From Microlunatus elymi (GTDB lineage: Bacteria > Actinomycetota > Actinomycetes > Propionibacteriales > Propionibacteriaceae): a stretch of 64,000 nt of DNA. Shown in pieces: positions 38,156-46,696 of this stretch. A program made the translations under genes and the position numbers. The stretch is taken from NCBI RefSeq assembly GCF_007362775.1, contig NZ_CP041692.1, positions 1,426,001 through 1,490,000 of the forward strand, in the 5' to 3' direction. The notes under the pieces are model-generated. The model made no database searches, was not told the DNA's origin, and was given only the letters and a program-made list of their open reading frames with translations. Each line of letters opens with the position of its first letter. The first letter of the stretch is position 1.

Positions 38156-39793
38156 ATGAGCGACTCCGAGTACGGCAGCGCCGAGCATGCGGTGTCGGCC
38201 GCCGGCTACACCCCGGCCGATGATCACGATCTGGTGATCGTGATCGACTACGGCGCCCAGTACGCGCAGTTGATCGCCCGCCGGGTGCGCGAGGCGCGGG
38301 TGTTCAGCGAGATCATGCCGCACACTGCGCCGGTGGATCAGATCCTGGCGCGCAAGCCGAAGGCGATCATCCTGTCCGGCGGTCCGGCCTCGGTGTACGC
38401 CGAGGGGGCGCCGCAGGTCGACGCGGCGATGTTCACCGGCGGCGTGCCCGTCTTCGGCATCTGCTACGGCTTCCAGGCCATGGCGAACGCACTCGGCGGC
38501 GAAGTCGCGCACACCGGCGGCAGTGAGTTCGGCCGGACCGTACTGCAGGTTTCTGATCATGGTCGGCTGCTGGCCGAGTTGCCCGATCGGATGAGTGTGT
38601 GGATGAGTCACGGCGATTCGGTGGTCGCTGCTCCCAAGGGCTTCATCGCCTTGGCTGGCACCGACGGTGCTCCGGTCGCCGCCTTCGAGAACCTTGATCA
38701 ACAACTGGCCGGGGTGCAGTGGCATCCGGAGGTGCTGCACAGCGAATCCGGCCAGCAGGTGCTGGAACGGTTCCTGTTCGACGTCGCCGGCTGCAGCCCG
38801 ACCTGGACCGCTGCCAACATCGTCGAGGAGCAGGTCGCCGCGATCCGCGAACTGGTCGGCAACAAGCACGTGATCTGCGGGCTGTCCGGCGGTGTGGACT
38901 CCGCCGTCGCCGGCGCCCTGGTGCAGCGGGCGATCGGTGATCAACTCACCTGCGTCTTTGTTGATCATGGTCTGCTGCGCAAAGGTGAAGCAGAGCAGGT
39001 GGAGCAGGACTTCGTCGCCGCGACCGGGGTCGAACTCAAGGTCGTTGACGCGAGCAAACAGTTCCTGGACGCGCTGGCCGGGGTCACCGACCCGGAACGC
39101 AAGCGCAAGATCATCGGCGCGGAGTTCATCACCAGCTTCGAGCAGGCCGCCCGCGAGATCGTGCTGGCGAAGTCCGGTGGTTCGGGTTCGGCGGACGAGT
39201 CGGTCGAGTTCCTGGTCCAGGGCACTCTGTACCCGGACGTGGTCGAGTCCGGTGGCGGTGAGGGAGCGGCCAACATCAAGAGTCACCACAACGTCGGCGG
39301 GCTGCCCGACGACCTGCAGTTCAAGCTGATCGAACCGTTGCGCACCCTGTTCAAGGACGAGGTGCGGGCGGTCGGCGAACAGCTCGGACTGCCCCGGGGG
39401 ATGGTCTGGCGGCATCCGTTCCCCGGCCCCGGGCTGGCGATCCGTATCGTCGGCGCAGTTGATCATGAACGGCTGGCGATATTGCGTGAGGCCGACGCGA
39501 TCGTCCGGGCCGAGGTGACAGCGGCCGGACTGGACGACGAGATCTGGCAGTTCCCGGTGGTGCTGCTGGCCGACGTCCGCTCGGTCGGTGTGCAGGGCGA
39601 CGGCCGCACCTACGGCCACCCGATCGTGCTCCGGCCGGTGTCCAGCGAGGACGCGATGACCGCGGACTGGAGCCGACTTCCGTACGAGTTGCTGGAGCGG
39701 ATCAGTTCCAAGATCACCAACGGCGTACGCGAGGTGAACCGAGTCGTGCTGGACCTGACCAGCAAGCCGCCGGCCACCATCGAATGGGAGTGA
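38156..39793 (+). CDS. guaA: GMP synthase (glutamine-hydrolysing)
   Basis: Aminates XMP to GMP. The 545-residue protein has the class I glutaminase first (nucleophile Cys in [10 protein letters not shown] near 103, WHPEV later), then the ATP pyrophosphatase domain (PP-loop [13 protein letters not shown] near 240) and the dimerisation domain ending PPATIEWE. A 25-residue N-terminal lead-in precedes [26 protein letters not shown] about 45 bases upstream may be its -10 box. GATC-centred words recur in it (38222, 38552, 38694, 38938, 38960, 39458). Confidence 0.98.
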   Translation: MSDSEYGSAEHAVSAAGYTPADDHDLVIVIDYGAQYAQLIARRVREARVFSEIMPHTAPVDQILARKPKAIILSGGPASVYAEGAPQVDAAMFTGGVPVFGICYGFQAMANALGGEVAHTGGSEFGRTVLQVSDHGRLLAELPDRMSVWMSHGDSVVAAPKGFIALAGTDGAPVAAFENLDQQLAGVQWHPEVLHSESGQQVLERFLFDVAGCSPTWTAANIVEEQVAAIRELVGNKHVICGLSGGVDSAVAGALVQRAIGDQLTCVFVDHGLLRKGEAEQVEQDFVAATGVELKVVDASKQFLDALAGVTDPERKRKIIGAEFITSFEQAAREIVLAKSGGSGSADESVEFLVQGTLYPDVVESGGGEGAANIKSHHNVGGLPDDLQFKLIEPLRTLFKDEVRAVGEQLGLPRGMVWRHPFPGPGLAIRIVGAVDHERLAILREADAIVRAEVTAAGLDDEIWQFPVVLLADVRSVGVQGDGRTYGHPIVLRPVSSEDAMTADWSRLPYELLERISSKITNGVREVNRVVLDLTSKPPATIEWE

Positions 39794-39827
39794 TCAACTT
39801 CTCCGAATTCCCTTGCTGAGCAACAAA

Positions 39828-39859
39828 CGGCCGGGCCCCGACGATTCGGGGTCCGGCCG
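39828..39859 (+). terminator. Terminator of guaA
   Basis: CGGCCGGGCCCCGA-CGAT-TCGGGGTCCGGCCG, 14-bp stem with one mismatch, followed by CTTTC. It lies between the converging guaA and pspC stops and can serve both. Confidence 0.8.
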
Positions 39860-39877
39860 CTTTCGGCTGCGGGTGAT

Positions 39878-40417
39878 TCAGGAAGCAGAACCGGAATCCG
39901 GCTTGGACTCGGGTGACTCACCGGGCTCGGGCTGATCGGATCCGGTCGGATCGGCGTCGGGTTGGCCGCCGGTCGGCTGGGTCGGGTGCTTGGCCCTGCT
40001 GAACAGATCCTCCGCCGACTGGCGAGGCGGCGGCGGGGTGCTGCTCGTGGACTGCTGCCACGGGGCGCCGCCGGCTCCCCAGACCGGATCCTCGGCAGGC
40101 CGGGAGTTGGGGGCCGGCCAGCGGTACTGGCTGCTGCCGTACTGATTGCCACCGTACTGGCCGGCGCCGGGCGGCGCGTTGCGCGGGCCGATCGAGCTCG
40201 GCGGAGCGGGCGGCGCCTCGGGCACCAGCAACATCATCGCCAGGTAGATCAGCGCCACCGGGAAGGCGGCGGTGACGACTGCCAGCACGACGACCAGCAC
40301 CCGGACCAGGGTCGGGTCCATGTTGAGGTATTGGGCAAGGCCCCCACAGACGCCGCCGATCCAGCGATCGTTGCGGCTGCGCTGCAGCTTGCGCGGTTGG
40401 TAGTTCGGGTAACTCAT
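39878..40417 (-). CDS. PspC-domain membrane protein
   Basis: 179 residues. The PspC domain (about 8-65: RWIGGVCGGLAQYLNMDPTLVRVLVVVLAVVTAAFPVALIYLAMMLLVPE) has the family's amphipathic start and one long membrane segment; a Pro/Ser/Gln-rich soluble tail follows. PspC proteins sense or respond to envelope stress. ATG 40417 has GAAAGG about 10 bases upstream; the TTG at 40465 would add a doubtful lead-in. First gene past guaA in a minus-strand run of three, facing a PspC-histidine kinase operon. Confidence 0.92.
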   Translation of the reverse strand: MSYPNYQPRKLQRSRNDRWIGGVCGGLAQYLNMDPTLVRVLVVVLAVVTAAFPVALIYLAMMLLVPEAPPAPPSSIGPRNAPPGAGQYGGNQYGSSQYRWPAPNSRPAEDPVWGAGGAPWQQSTSSTPPPPRQSAEDLFSRAKHPTQPTGGQPDADPTGSDQPEPGESPESKPDSGSAS

Positions 40418-40511
40418 GATCATCTGCCTTTCACGGATCAGGTCGGCGTCGGCTGACAAGATCAACTTTTCAAGATCGACTTCTGTTGAGCGGTGGAGGG
40501 GTGGACGAACG

Positions 40512-40703
40512 TCAGCGATCTGATCGAGGACGGGACGCGGCGAGCCCGATGATGCCGATCACGACCAGGGTCAGCGGCGCCGCGACCTTCAAGGTCGACC
40601 AGTCGAAACCCTTGCCGCCGAGTGCGAGCCACAGCCCGCCCAGAGCCAGGGCCGTGGTCAACAGACCGAGGATCAACGAGACCGTATCCGGCCGGCGGTT
40701 CAT
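40512..40703 (-). CDS. Small two-helix membrane protein
   Basis: 63 residues: MNRRPDTVSLILGLLTTALAL gives a first hydrophobic helix and APLTLVVIGIIGLAASR a second, with a short charged end. No family recognised. Its start overlaps the stop of the upstream PspC/LiaF-like gene by 4 bases and it is placed between two PspC genes, so it is probably part of the same envelope-stress unit. Confidence 0.8.
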   Translation of the reverse strand: MNRRPDTVSLILGLLTTALALGGLWLALGGKGFDWSTLKVAAPLTLVVIGIIGLAASRPRSDR

Positions 40704-41974
40704 CGGCGTACCTCCAGTTGCCCCTGACCAACCAACAGGTCCAGGTTGATCGACGTCTTGTGCTGACCGTTCAGCTGCGCGGTACCGGTCAGCTGGGAAC
40801 CCCAGCGACGTGGCTGCCCGGTGATGCTGATCGTGCCATCGTCGACCCGGTAGTCGACAGTACTTCCGACATCGCGGGGCAGCAGCACGATCAGCCGGCC
40901 GGTTCCGACCGATGCGGTGAACGTGCGGGTGGAGGTCAGTTGCAGGTCGCGCAGATCGATGGTCAGCTGACCGGCGTCCACGTGTTTCTCGGCGGGCATC
41001 GCCGCCCCGGTCGAAAAGCTGACCTTCTGTACGCCGACCGAGTCGTCACCGATCACCGGCACTCGCTCGGCGGTCAGCGTGAACGCCATCGCCACCGCGG
41101 TCAGGATCGCCACCACAGCCATCCCCGGCGGTCTGCCGAACCGGGTCCCGGCGAGCAGGGTGAGGCCCATCACCAACAGGGCGGCCGACAGATAGATGGC
41201 CGGCGAGATCACCACTCCCAACGACGAGGCGACACCGAGACCGCCCAGGGTCAGCGCCAACACGGCCAGCGAGACCAGGCCCAGCCGCCGGGCGGAACGA
41301 CGACGCTGTGCGGTACGAGCGCGCCGCGTCTCGATCACGTCGGCCGTCGGTGCGGGTTCGGCGTAGAGCCCGACCGGGTCGGGATGAGCGAGGAACTCCT
41401 CCCGGTAGGGATCCTCGGCCGGCAGCTGTTCTGCTCGTTGCGCCTCGGCCTGTTGCTGCCGCACCGTCTGCTGGTACTCGACGATCCGGTCCTGCCAGGC
41501 CCGGGCCGCCTCGGTGAAGGGAGTCGGCTCGCCGGTGAACTCGGCGAACTGCATCGGAGGTTCGACCGGCTCGGCGGCCGGCGGATCTGCCTGCTGCGGC
41601 CGGTTGCGGTAGTAGCCGAAATACCAGACAGCCGCCATCACCACCGCCGCGGCGAAACTGAACGGGGCCACCGACGACAGCGCGACCAGACCGATCACAC
41701 AGGCAGCGGCAACGATCACCAGCCGGAGTTCGCGGGACCAGCCGCGAGTCTGCGGGATCGCTTGATCCAGGTACGAGGCCTGCTTGCCCTCCTCGGGAAC
41801 CATCAGCCAGCCGGCCAGGTACAGCACCACGCCGATCCCGCCGCTGAGCGCGAGGATCGCGAAACCGACCCTGATCAGCACCGGGTCGACGTTCCAGACC
41901 CGGGCCAACCCCGCAGCCAGGCCGCTAACCTTGCGGTCGGTCGCGGTGCGACGAACCGTCCAGATCGAACTCAT
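40700..41974 (-). CDS. PspC-domain membrane protein with C-terminal LiaF-like domain
   Basis: 424 residues. The N-terminal PspC domain (TDRKVSGLAAGLARVWNVDPVLIRVGFAILALSGGIGVVLYLAGWLMVPE) is followed by further membrane segments (two near 90-125, three near 225-310) and a beta-rich C-terminal domain (DAGQLTIDLRDLQLTSTRTFTASVGTGRLIVLLPRDVGSTVDYRVDDG) of the LiaF/DUF4097 type. LiaF-type proteins restrain envelope-stress kinases. ATG 41974 has AAGGA upstream. It is divergent from the PspC-histidine kinase, so kinase and inhibitor would share a promoter region. Confidence 0.9.
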   Translation of the reverse strand: MSSIWTVRRTATDRKVSGLAAGLARVWNVDPVLIRVGFAILALSGGIGVVLYLAGWLMVPEEGKQASYLDQAIPQTRGWSRELRLVIVAAACVIGLVALSSVAPFSFAAAVVMAAVWYFGYYRNRPQQADPPAAEPVEPPMQFAEFTGEPTPFTEAARAWQDRIVEYQQTVRQQQAEAQRAEQLPAEDPYREEFLAHPDPVGLYAEPAPTADVIETRRARTAQRRRSARRLGLVSLAVLALTLGGLGVASSLGVVISPAIYLSAALLVMGLTLLAGTRFGRPPGMAVVAILTAVAMAFTLTAERVPVIGDDSVGVQKVSFSTGAAMPAEKHVDAGQLTIDLRDLQLTSTRTFTASVGTGRLIVLLPRDVGSTVDYRVDDGTISITGQPRRWGSQLTGTAQLNGQHKTSINLDLLVGQGQLEVRR

Positions 41975-42123
41975 GGCGGCAATCCTTATCGGCTGCCGGA
42001 GATTGCACCATCGGGGACCACCCCCACCCGTGCCGGTTTGCCGACCCCGGAGTATCGATCGGGGACGCGTACGGGTTGACCCTGCTGAGTTCCGGTTCCA
42101 TTCGTGCAAGGCTGGTTGCCGTC

Positions 42124-43563
42124 ATGACACGCTCCCCTGCGCATGGGGCTCCGGCCATCGGCCGGGCTGCCGGCGATCAATCCGACTCCGGGTCCGGGAC
42201 CGACCCGGATGCCGATTCGTCGCGCCCGAAGGAACCGGCGAGCGAGCTTCCGCCGGCAGGTTCGGTTCGGGACAAGGTGCTGGAGACCGCCAGCCGACAA
42301 CAGGCCGAGCAGGAAGCCAAGCAGACCCGCCCGCGCGCGTCCCGGGTGAGTGAAGGGGCCTGGCTCGGCGGCGTGTGCACCGGGCTGGCCCGGCATCTCG
42401 GCTGGCCGGTGATGGTGATCCGAGTCGGCTTCGTGGCGCTCGCGCTGGCTCAGTTCGTCGGCGTCATCGCCTACGGCGCGCTGTGGCTGTTGCTGCCGCC
42501 CGAGTCGGCGATGAAGTCGCCCGGTCTGGAAGCGGCCAGTCGCCAGGGACTGCGCAACGAGCGGTCCAACCGCCGTGTCCGGCGGCGAGCCGACTGGGGT
42601 GCGGTGTTGGCGCTGGTCGTCCTCGGCGCCGGTCTGATCTGGACCGTGCAGGCGACCGGGCTCGGCATCAGACAACAGATCTTCTGGCCGGTGGCGTTCG
42701 CCTGTGCCGGCGCCGCGCTGGTCTGGCGGCAGGCAGACACCGCGCGGCAGAGCGAGTGGAAGTCCGAGGCCGGCGGGCGGATCTGGCTGGCGCCGTTGAT
42801 CGCTCGCGGTGGCTGGCCGGCGATCATGCGGGTGGTGGTCGGACTGACCCTGGTCGGCGCCGCGTTCGGTCTGATCGTCGCCCAGCAGAACCAGCTGCAG
42901 GAGCTGCCGCAGGTGCTGGCGATGACGATGCTGGCGCTGGCCGGTCTCGCGATCGTCGCCGCGCCGTGGCTGCACCGGTCCCGTACGGCGTTGAACGAGG
43001 CCCGGGCGGCGAAGGTGAGAGCCGACGCCCGCGCCGACATGGCCGCCCACCTGCACGACTCGGTGCTGCAGACCTTGGCACTGATCCAACGCCAGGCCGA
43101 CGACCCGAAGGAGGTCCAGCGGCTGGCGCGCCGGCAGGAACGTGAACTGCGGACCTGGTTGTATGGCGAGGAAGTCGCCGACACCACGATGAAGGCGGCG
43201 GTCAGCGCCGCCGCCGCCGAGATCGAGGACGAGCGGGGCATCCCGGTCGAGGTGATCACCGTCGGCGACTGCGAACTGACCGAGCCGATGCAGGCGATGA
43301 TCATGGCCGCGCGAGAGGCGATCGTGAACGCCGCCAAACACTCCGGCGCGGACAAGATCGACGTGTATGCCGAGGTCACCGACGAACTGGTGGAGATTTT
43401 CGTCCGCGATCGGGGCAAGGGATTCGATCAAGAGCTGATCGACGACGATCGGATGGGGGTCCGGGGCAGCATCATCGGCCGGATGACCCGTCACGGCGGC
43501 AAGGCCAGGATCCGCAGTGCTCCTGGCGATGGAACCGAAGTACGACTGGAGATGCAGCGATGA
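42124..43563 (+). CDS. PspC-fused sensor histidine kinase
   Basis: 479 residues. A disordered start, then a PspC domain (about 75-135: GAWLGGVCTGLARHLGWPVMVIRVGFVALALAQFVGV), four or so more membrane segments (about 160-295), then a HisKA_3-type region with the phospho-accepting His in AAHLHDSVLQTLALIQRQ and an HATPase domain (AREAIVNAAKHSGADKI, DRGKGFD). It should sense envelope state and phosphorylate the LuxR regulator encoded next, whose start overlaps its stop (ATGA). ATG 42124 is preferred over 42076 for fit with the family. Confidence 0.94.
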   Translation: MTRSPAHGAPAIGRAAGDQSDSGSGTDPDADSSRPKEPASELPPAGSVRDKVLETASRQQAEQEAKQTRPRASRVSEGAWLGGVCTGLARHLGWPVMVIRVGFVALALAQFVGVIAYGALWLLLPPESAMKSPGLEAASRQGLRNERSNRRVRRRADWGAVLALVVLGAGLIWTVQATGLGIRQQIFWPVAFACAGAALVWRQADTARQSEWKSEAGGRIWLAPLIARGGWPAIMRVVVGLTLVGAAFGLIVAQQNQLQELPQVLAMTMLALAGLAIVAAPWLHRSRTALNEARAAKVRADARADMAAHLHDSVLQTLALIQRQADDPKEVQRLARRQERELRTWLYGEEVADTTMKAAVSAAAAEIEDERGIPVEVITVGDCELTEPMQAMIMAAREAIVNAAKHSGADKIDVYAEVTDELVEIFVRDRGKGFDQELIDDDRMGVRGSIIGRMTRHGGKARIRSAPGDGTEVRLEMQR

Positions 43564-44306
43564 ACAACGACCTCCCCCACTCGAGCCGGCCCGAATCGAC
43601 CCAGCCGAACGCGCTGGGGCAGCCCACGCCGTCCGCGGCGCCCGGGCCGGCACCGGTCGATCCGCAGCGTCCGCGCAGTGTGGTGATCGTTGATGATCAT
43701 GCGATGTTTCGCAGCGGCGTACGGCATGAGATCGGCATCCGGTGTCGGGTGCTCGGCGAGGCCGAGGACGTCGACTCCGCGGTGAAGTTGATCTTGCAGA
43801 CACAACCGGACGTTGTACTGCTCGACGTTCATCTGCCCGGCGGTGGCGGCACCGAGGTGCTGCGTCGGGTGCACGAGAAGAACCCGGAGCAGAAGTTTCT
43901 GGCTTTGTCCGTCTCGGACGCGGCCGAGGACGTGATCGGCGTGATCCGCGGTGGCTCGCGGGGTTACGTGACGAAGTCGATCAGCGGGCCGGAACTGATC
44001 GACGCGATCCGCCGGGTGGCCGAAGGAGATGCGGTGTTCTCGCCGCGGCTGGCCGGCTTCGTACTGGACGCGTTCTCCGGTGCGATCGACATCGCCAGTG
44101 TGGACGAGGACCTTGATCGACTTTCGCCACGGGAACGTGAGGTGATGCGTCTGATCGCACGCGGCTATGCCTACAAGGAAGTCGCCAAGGAACTGTTCAT
44201 CTCGATCAAGACGGTGGAGACCCACGTCAGCAGCGTGCTGCGCAAACTCCAACTGTCCAATCGGCACCAGCTGACCCGCTGGGCCACCGATCGCCGACTG
44301 GTCTGA
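43560..44306 (+). CDS. NarL/LuxR-family response regulator
   Basis: 248 residues. After a 40-residue Pro-rich lead-in comes a receiver domain (VVIVDDHAMFRSGVRHEI, with acceptor Asp in VVLLDVHLPGGGG, about residue 92, and Lys in YVTKS) and a LuxR DNA-binding domain (LSPREREVMRLIARGYAYKEVAKELFISIKTVETHVSSVLRKL). Partner of the preceding PspC-kinase by 4-base overlap. Probable targets are the divergent PspC genes and the downstream GlsB-type gene. Confidence 0.95.
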   Translation: MNNDLPHSSRPESTQPNALGQPTPSAAPGPAPVDPQRPRSVVIVDDHAMFRSGVRHEIGIRCRVLGEAEDVDSAVKLILQTQPDVVLLDVHLPGGGGTEVLRRVHEKNPEQKFLALSVSDAAEDVIGVIRGGSRGYVTKSISGPELIDAIRRVAEGDAVFSPRLAGFVLDAFSGAIDIASVDEDLDRLSPREREVMRLIARGYAYKEVAKELFISIKTVETHVSSVLRKLQLSNRHQLTRWATDRRLV

Positions 44307-44409
44307 ACGACCGCGGCCGAACAGATCGCGCGAGATCCGCGCGGTGAGGCGGAGAGATCCGTACGAATCGATGGTCGCCTGGCCATCGGAAGCTGGAAGG
44401 AGCAAGATC

Positions 44410-44685
44410 ATGTTCTCGATCATCGGCACGATCATCTTCGGAGCGGTGATTGGCATCCTGGCCCGCGCGGTGTTGCCGGGCCGTCAGTCCTACGGTTGGG
44501 TGGTCACCATCCTGCTCGGCATCGGTGGAGCCTTCATCGGCTACTGGCTGTCGGGTCTGCTCGGTGTCCGGCACACCTTCGGCATCGACTGGATCCGTTG
44601 GGCGCTCAGTGTCGGCGCGGCTGCCGTGTTGAGCTTCGCCTACACCTCGATCACCCGGAAGGGTCGTCAGGACACCACCGTGTGA
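44410..44685 (+). CDS. GlsB/YeaQ/YmgE-family stress-response membrane protein
   Basis: 91 residues with three membrane segments (FSIIGTIIFGAVIGILARAVLPG, VVTILLGIGGAFIGYWLSGLLG, ALSVGAAAVLSFAYTSI). The first segment with A-R-x-x-x-P-G and the second with G-G-x-x-G match the transglycosylase-associated family, induced by general stress. ATG 44410 has AAGGAG upstream. Downstream of the PspC two-component pair, which may control it. Confidence 0.92.
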   Translation: MFSIIGTIIFGAVIGILARAVLPGRQSYGWVVTILLGIGGAFIGYWLSGLLGVRHTFGIDWIRWALSVGAAAVLSFAYTSITRKGRQDTTV

Positions 44686-44753
44686 GGTGATGCGTCCGGC
44701 CTCGTTCCGTTCGAGGATTCTTCGGAGTCTTGATCGACTCCGTCTGCGACTTG

Positions 44754-44797
44754 GTGTCCTGCATCCGAATCCGGGTGCAGGACACTAGGTTTTTAGC
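44754..44797 (+). terminator. Rho-independent terminator or attenuator just before the next gene
   Basis: GTGTCCTGCATCCG-AATC-CGGGTGCAGGACAC (44754-44785, one wobble pair) followed by TAGGTTTTTAG. It ends the GlsB-type transcript, or, as it stops only a few bases before the ATG at 44799, could act as an attenuator of that gene. Confidence 0.75.
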
Positions 44798-44798
44798 C

Positions 44799-45143
44799 AT
44801 GGGATTGGCTCAGCAGATCGTTCTGTTGCTGCATTTGATCGCGTTCGCGGCACTGTTCGGCGGCATCCTGGTGCAGGTGCGCCGGCCGGAGCCGGAAGTG
44901 AATGCCGCCATGCTGCACGGCTCGTACACGATGTTGATCACCGGCGTGGTGCTGGTCGTGCTGGCCGAGGTGAACGACGATCCGACCAACCATCTCAAGA
45001 TCGGAATCAAGCTGGCGGTGAGCATGATCATCACCTTCCTGGTGATCATCAATCGTCGGTTCAGCTCGATCCCGCGCGGCCTGCTGATGCTGTTGGGGCT
45101 GTTCACGCTGGGGAATGCGACGCTCGCCGTCGTGTGGCAGTAA
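44799..45143 (+). CDS. Small integral membrane protein, four helices
   Basis: 114 residues, nearly all membrane: QIVLLLHLIAFAALFGGILVQ, LITGVVLVVLAEV, IKLAVSMIITFLVII and LLMLLGLFTLGNATLAVVW. Function unknown; similar small proteins are common in actinobacteria. No Shine-Dalgarno sequence precedes the ATG because the U-run of the hairpin lies there. Twelve bases separate it from the Rrf2 gene. Confidence 0.85.
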   Translation: MGLAQQIVLLLHLIAFAALFGGILVQVRRPEPEVNAAMLHGSYTMLITGVVLVVLAEVNDDPTNHLKIGIKLAVSMIITFLVIINRRFSSIPRGLLMLLGLFTLGNATLAVVWQ

Positions 45144-45155
45144 TCTTCTGCACTG

Positions 45156-45602
45156 ATGAGACTTTCAGCGCGCGTCGACTACGCCCTCCGTGCCGCCGCC
45201 GAGCTGGCCGCGGCGGGCGCACCTCGTACGCTGGACCAGCTCGCGGCCGCCCAGGAGATCCCGGCCAAGTATCTGGAGAGCATCCTCGGTGAGATGCGTC
45301 GCGGTGGGATCCTGCGCAGCCAGCGCGGTCCCGACGGTGGCTATCGGCTCGGTCGCCCGTCGGAGCAGATCAGCATCGCCGACATCATCCGGGTGCTCGA
45401 CGGCGAGCTCGCGAACGTCCGCGGCAGCCGTCCGGAGAACCTCGAGTACACCGGCGCCGCGGTGCCGCTGCAGCAGGTCTGGATCGCGCTGCGAGCCAGC
45501 GAACGTTCGATCCTGGAACAGGTCACCCTCGCCAACATCGCCGACGCCAAGATGCCCGACGCAGTAGCAAAGTTGATCGCCTCTCCGGCTGCCTGGAGCT
45601 GA
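45156..45602 (+). CDS. Rrf2-family transcriptional regulator without cysteines
   Basis: 148 residues. MRLSARVDYALRAAAELAAA and AAAQEIPAKYLESILGEMRRGGILRSQRGPDGGYRLGRP are the Rrf2 winged-helix signature, and ISIADIIRVLDG the linker helix. The protein contains no Cys, so it cannot carry the iron-sulfur cluster of IscR or NsrR; it fits the CymR-like group linked to sulfur metabolism. TAATCT ends 9 bases before the ATG. The next gene on this strand, 1.1 kb on, is a TauE exporter, a plausible target. Confidence 0.92.
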   Translation: MRLSARVDYALRAAAELAAAGAPRTLDQLAAAQEIPAKYLESILGEMRRGGILRSQRGPDGGYRLGRPSEQISIADIIRVLDGELANVRGSRPENLEYTGAAVPLQQVWIALRASERSILEQVTLANIADAKMPDAVAKLIASPAAWS

Positions 45603-45608
45603 TGGGTC

Positions 45609-45857
45609 TTCGCGGTCGAGTCGGTGCCGCTGCCGCGGTCTGGTCTGGCGTCTTGCGTTGCGGGGACAATCCCCGCACCCCTTACCGTCTGCAACGCAGT
45701 CGAGATCGTGCCGCTGCCGCCGTCTGGTCTGGTGTCTTGCGTTGCGGGGACAATCCCCGCACCCCTTACCGTCTGCAACGCAGTCGAGATCCTGCCGCTG
45801 CCGCCGTCTGGTCTGGCGTCTTGCGTTGCGGGGACAATCCCCGCACCCCTTACCGGA
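45609..45857 (+). repeat. 84-bp tandem repeat array, family R3 copies 3-5
   Basis: After the lead CTTCGCGGTCGAGTCG, units start at 45625, 45709 and 45793 (the last incomplete). Each carries GCCGCTGCCG, TCTGGTCTGG, the hairpin GCGGGGA-CAA-TCCCCGC and CACCCCTTACCG. The period is a multiple of 3, which leaves long but meaningless open frames on both strands. Confidence 0.9.
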
Positions 45858-45993
45858 GTTGCGTCCATGGAAGGTGTTGCCCCGGCACCTCCGCTGCGCT
45901 GCGGTGCCGGTCTCGCGTTGGGGCGCTCGACCGGCATGCAAGGTTGCCGTTCTTGGCTGGGTGCCCGGTTGAGCCGGGCTCTTACTCGCCAAG

Positions 45994-46035
45994 TGTCCTG
46001 AGCCCGTCGAAGGACCGGGACTTGCAGCGTTCGGA
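45994..46035 (+). repeat. Dispersed repeat family R2, copy and half copy
   Basis: TGTCCTGAGCCCGTCGAAGG (45994-46013, then ACC) and a second GTCGAAGGACCGG half near 46048-46060. Confidence 0.8.
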
Positions 46036-46081
46036 GGATCTGCTGCTGTCGAAGGACCGGGGCGGTGTGTGATCGGCGAGC

Positions 46082-46431
46082 GTTCGTTTTCCAGCCGGAG
46101 CTGGGTTTGGTGTCGGTGTCGGACCGCTGGCTCCGCACGAACCCAACTGTGGTCGGAAAGCGTACGGCAGAGCGCCGCTGGCTCCGCTGAAATCCCGTTC
46201 CCGCGTACCTTCGGGACTCCCGCGGACCTTCCTGACGCTGGGGACGCTTCCCGCGTACCTTCGGCGCTCCCGCGCAAGTCGGAACGTACGCGGGAGGACC
46301 GTCGATGCGCGGCAACCTCCCCGACCCTGATCTCTGCGACCGCGAGTCGCACGAATTCAACCGCACAGTTGGAAGATGAGCGGGCAGAGCGGGAGTGTTC
46401 GTTTTCCGGCCGGAGCTGGGTTTGGTGCCGG
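46082..46431. repeat. Repeat-filled gene-free DNA with a 35-bp direct repeat
   Basis: GTTCGTTTTCC(A/G)GCCGGA... occurs at 46082-46116 and 46397-46431 (two differences in 35). Between them CCCGCGTACCTTCGG occurs twice (about 46200 and 46250), and TCCCGCGTAC (46249-46258) pairs perfectly with GTACGCGGGA (46286-46295). The whole stretch 45603-46601 shows no gene I can support. Confidence 0.75.
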
Positions 46432-46601
46432 GGTCCGGGTCCGGCGTCGGGGCCGTACGTTCTCCAGCGATCGCGGAGTAGTGGTCGGCGGTGCCGTGGC
46501 TCACCGAGCGACGCTGCACCGCAAACTCGCGGATCCGGATGAGAGTGAGGTATCAACATCCGGTCATCCGGGCGACACGCTGCTGGATTCTGGCAAAGTC
46601 C

Positions 46602-46635
46602 TAGTCAACCCGTAGGGTTAGTCACTACGGTAGGG
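46602..46635 (+). promoter_or_regulatory. Imperfect direct repeat in the tauE promoter region, candidate operator
   Basis: TAGTCAACCCGTAGGG (46602-46617) followed by TTAGTCACTACGGTAGGG (46618-46635). The first half also contains AACCC-GTA-GGGTT. Position suggests a regulator site, perhaps for the nearby Rrf2 protein. Confidence 0.4.
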
Positions 46636-46696
46636 ATTGTTCGGTACGAGAACGATCCGGACGAGAACGAGATCAGCAACGGAAGGCCGGGGAACC

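Noticed and set aside
45990-46070. Transposon end or IS remnant
   Set aside because: The motif is the R2 repeat; no transposase fragment or target-site duplication is visible nearby.
45602-46072. 156-residue frame across the 84-bp tandem array
   Set aside because: It stays open only because the repeat period is a multiple of three; the peptide is a Trp/Arg/Cys repeat with no family, and opposite-strand frames are equally long.
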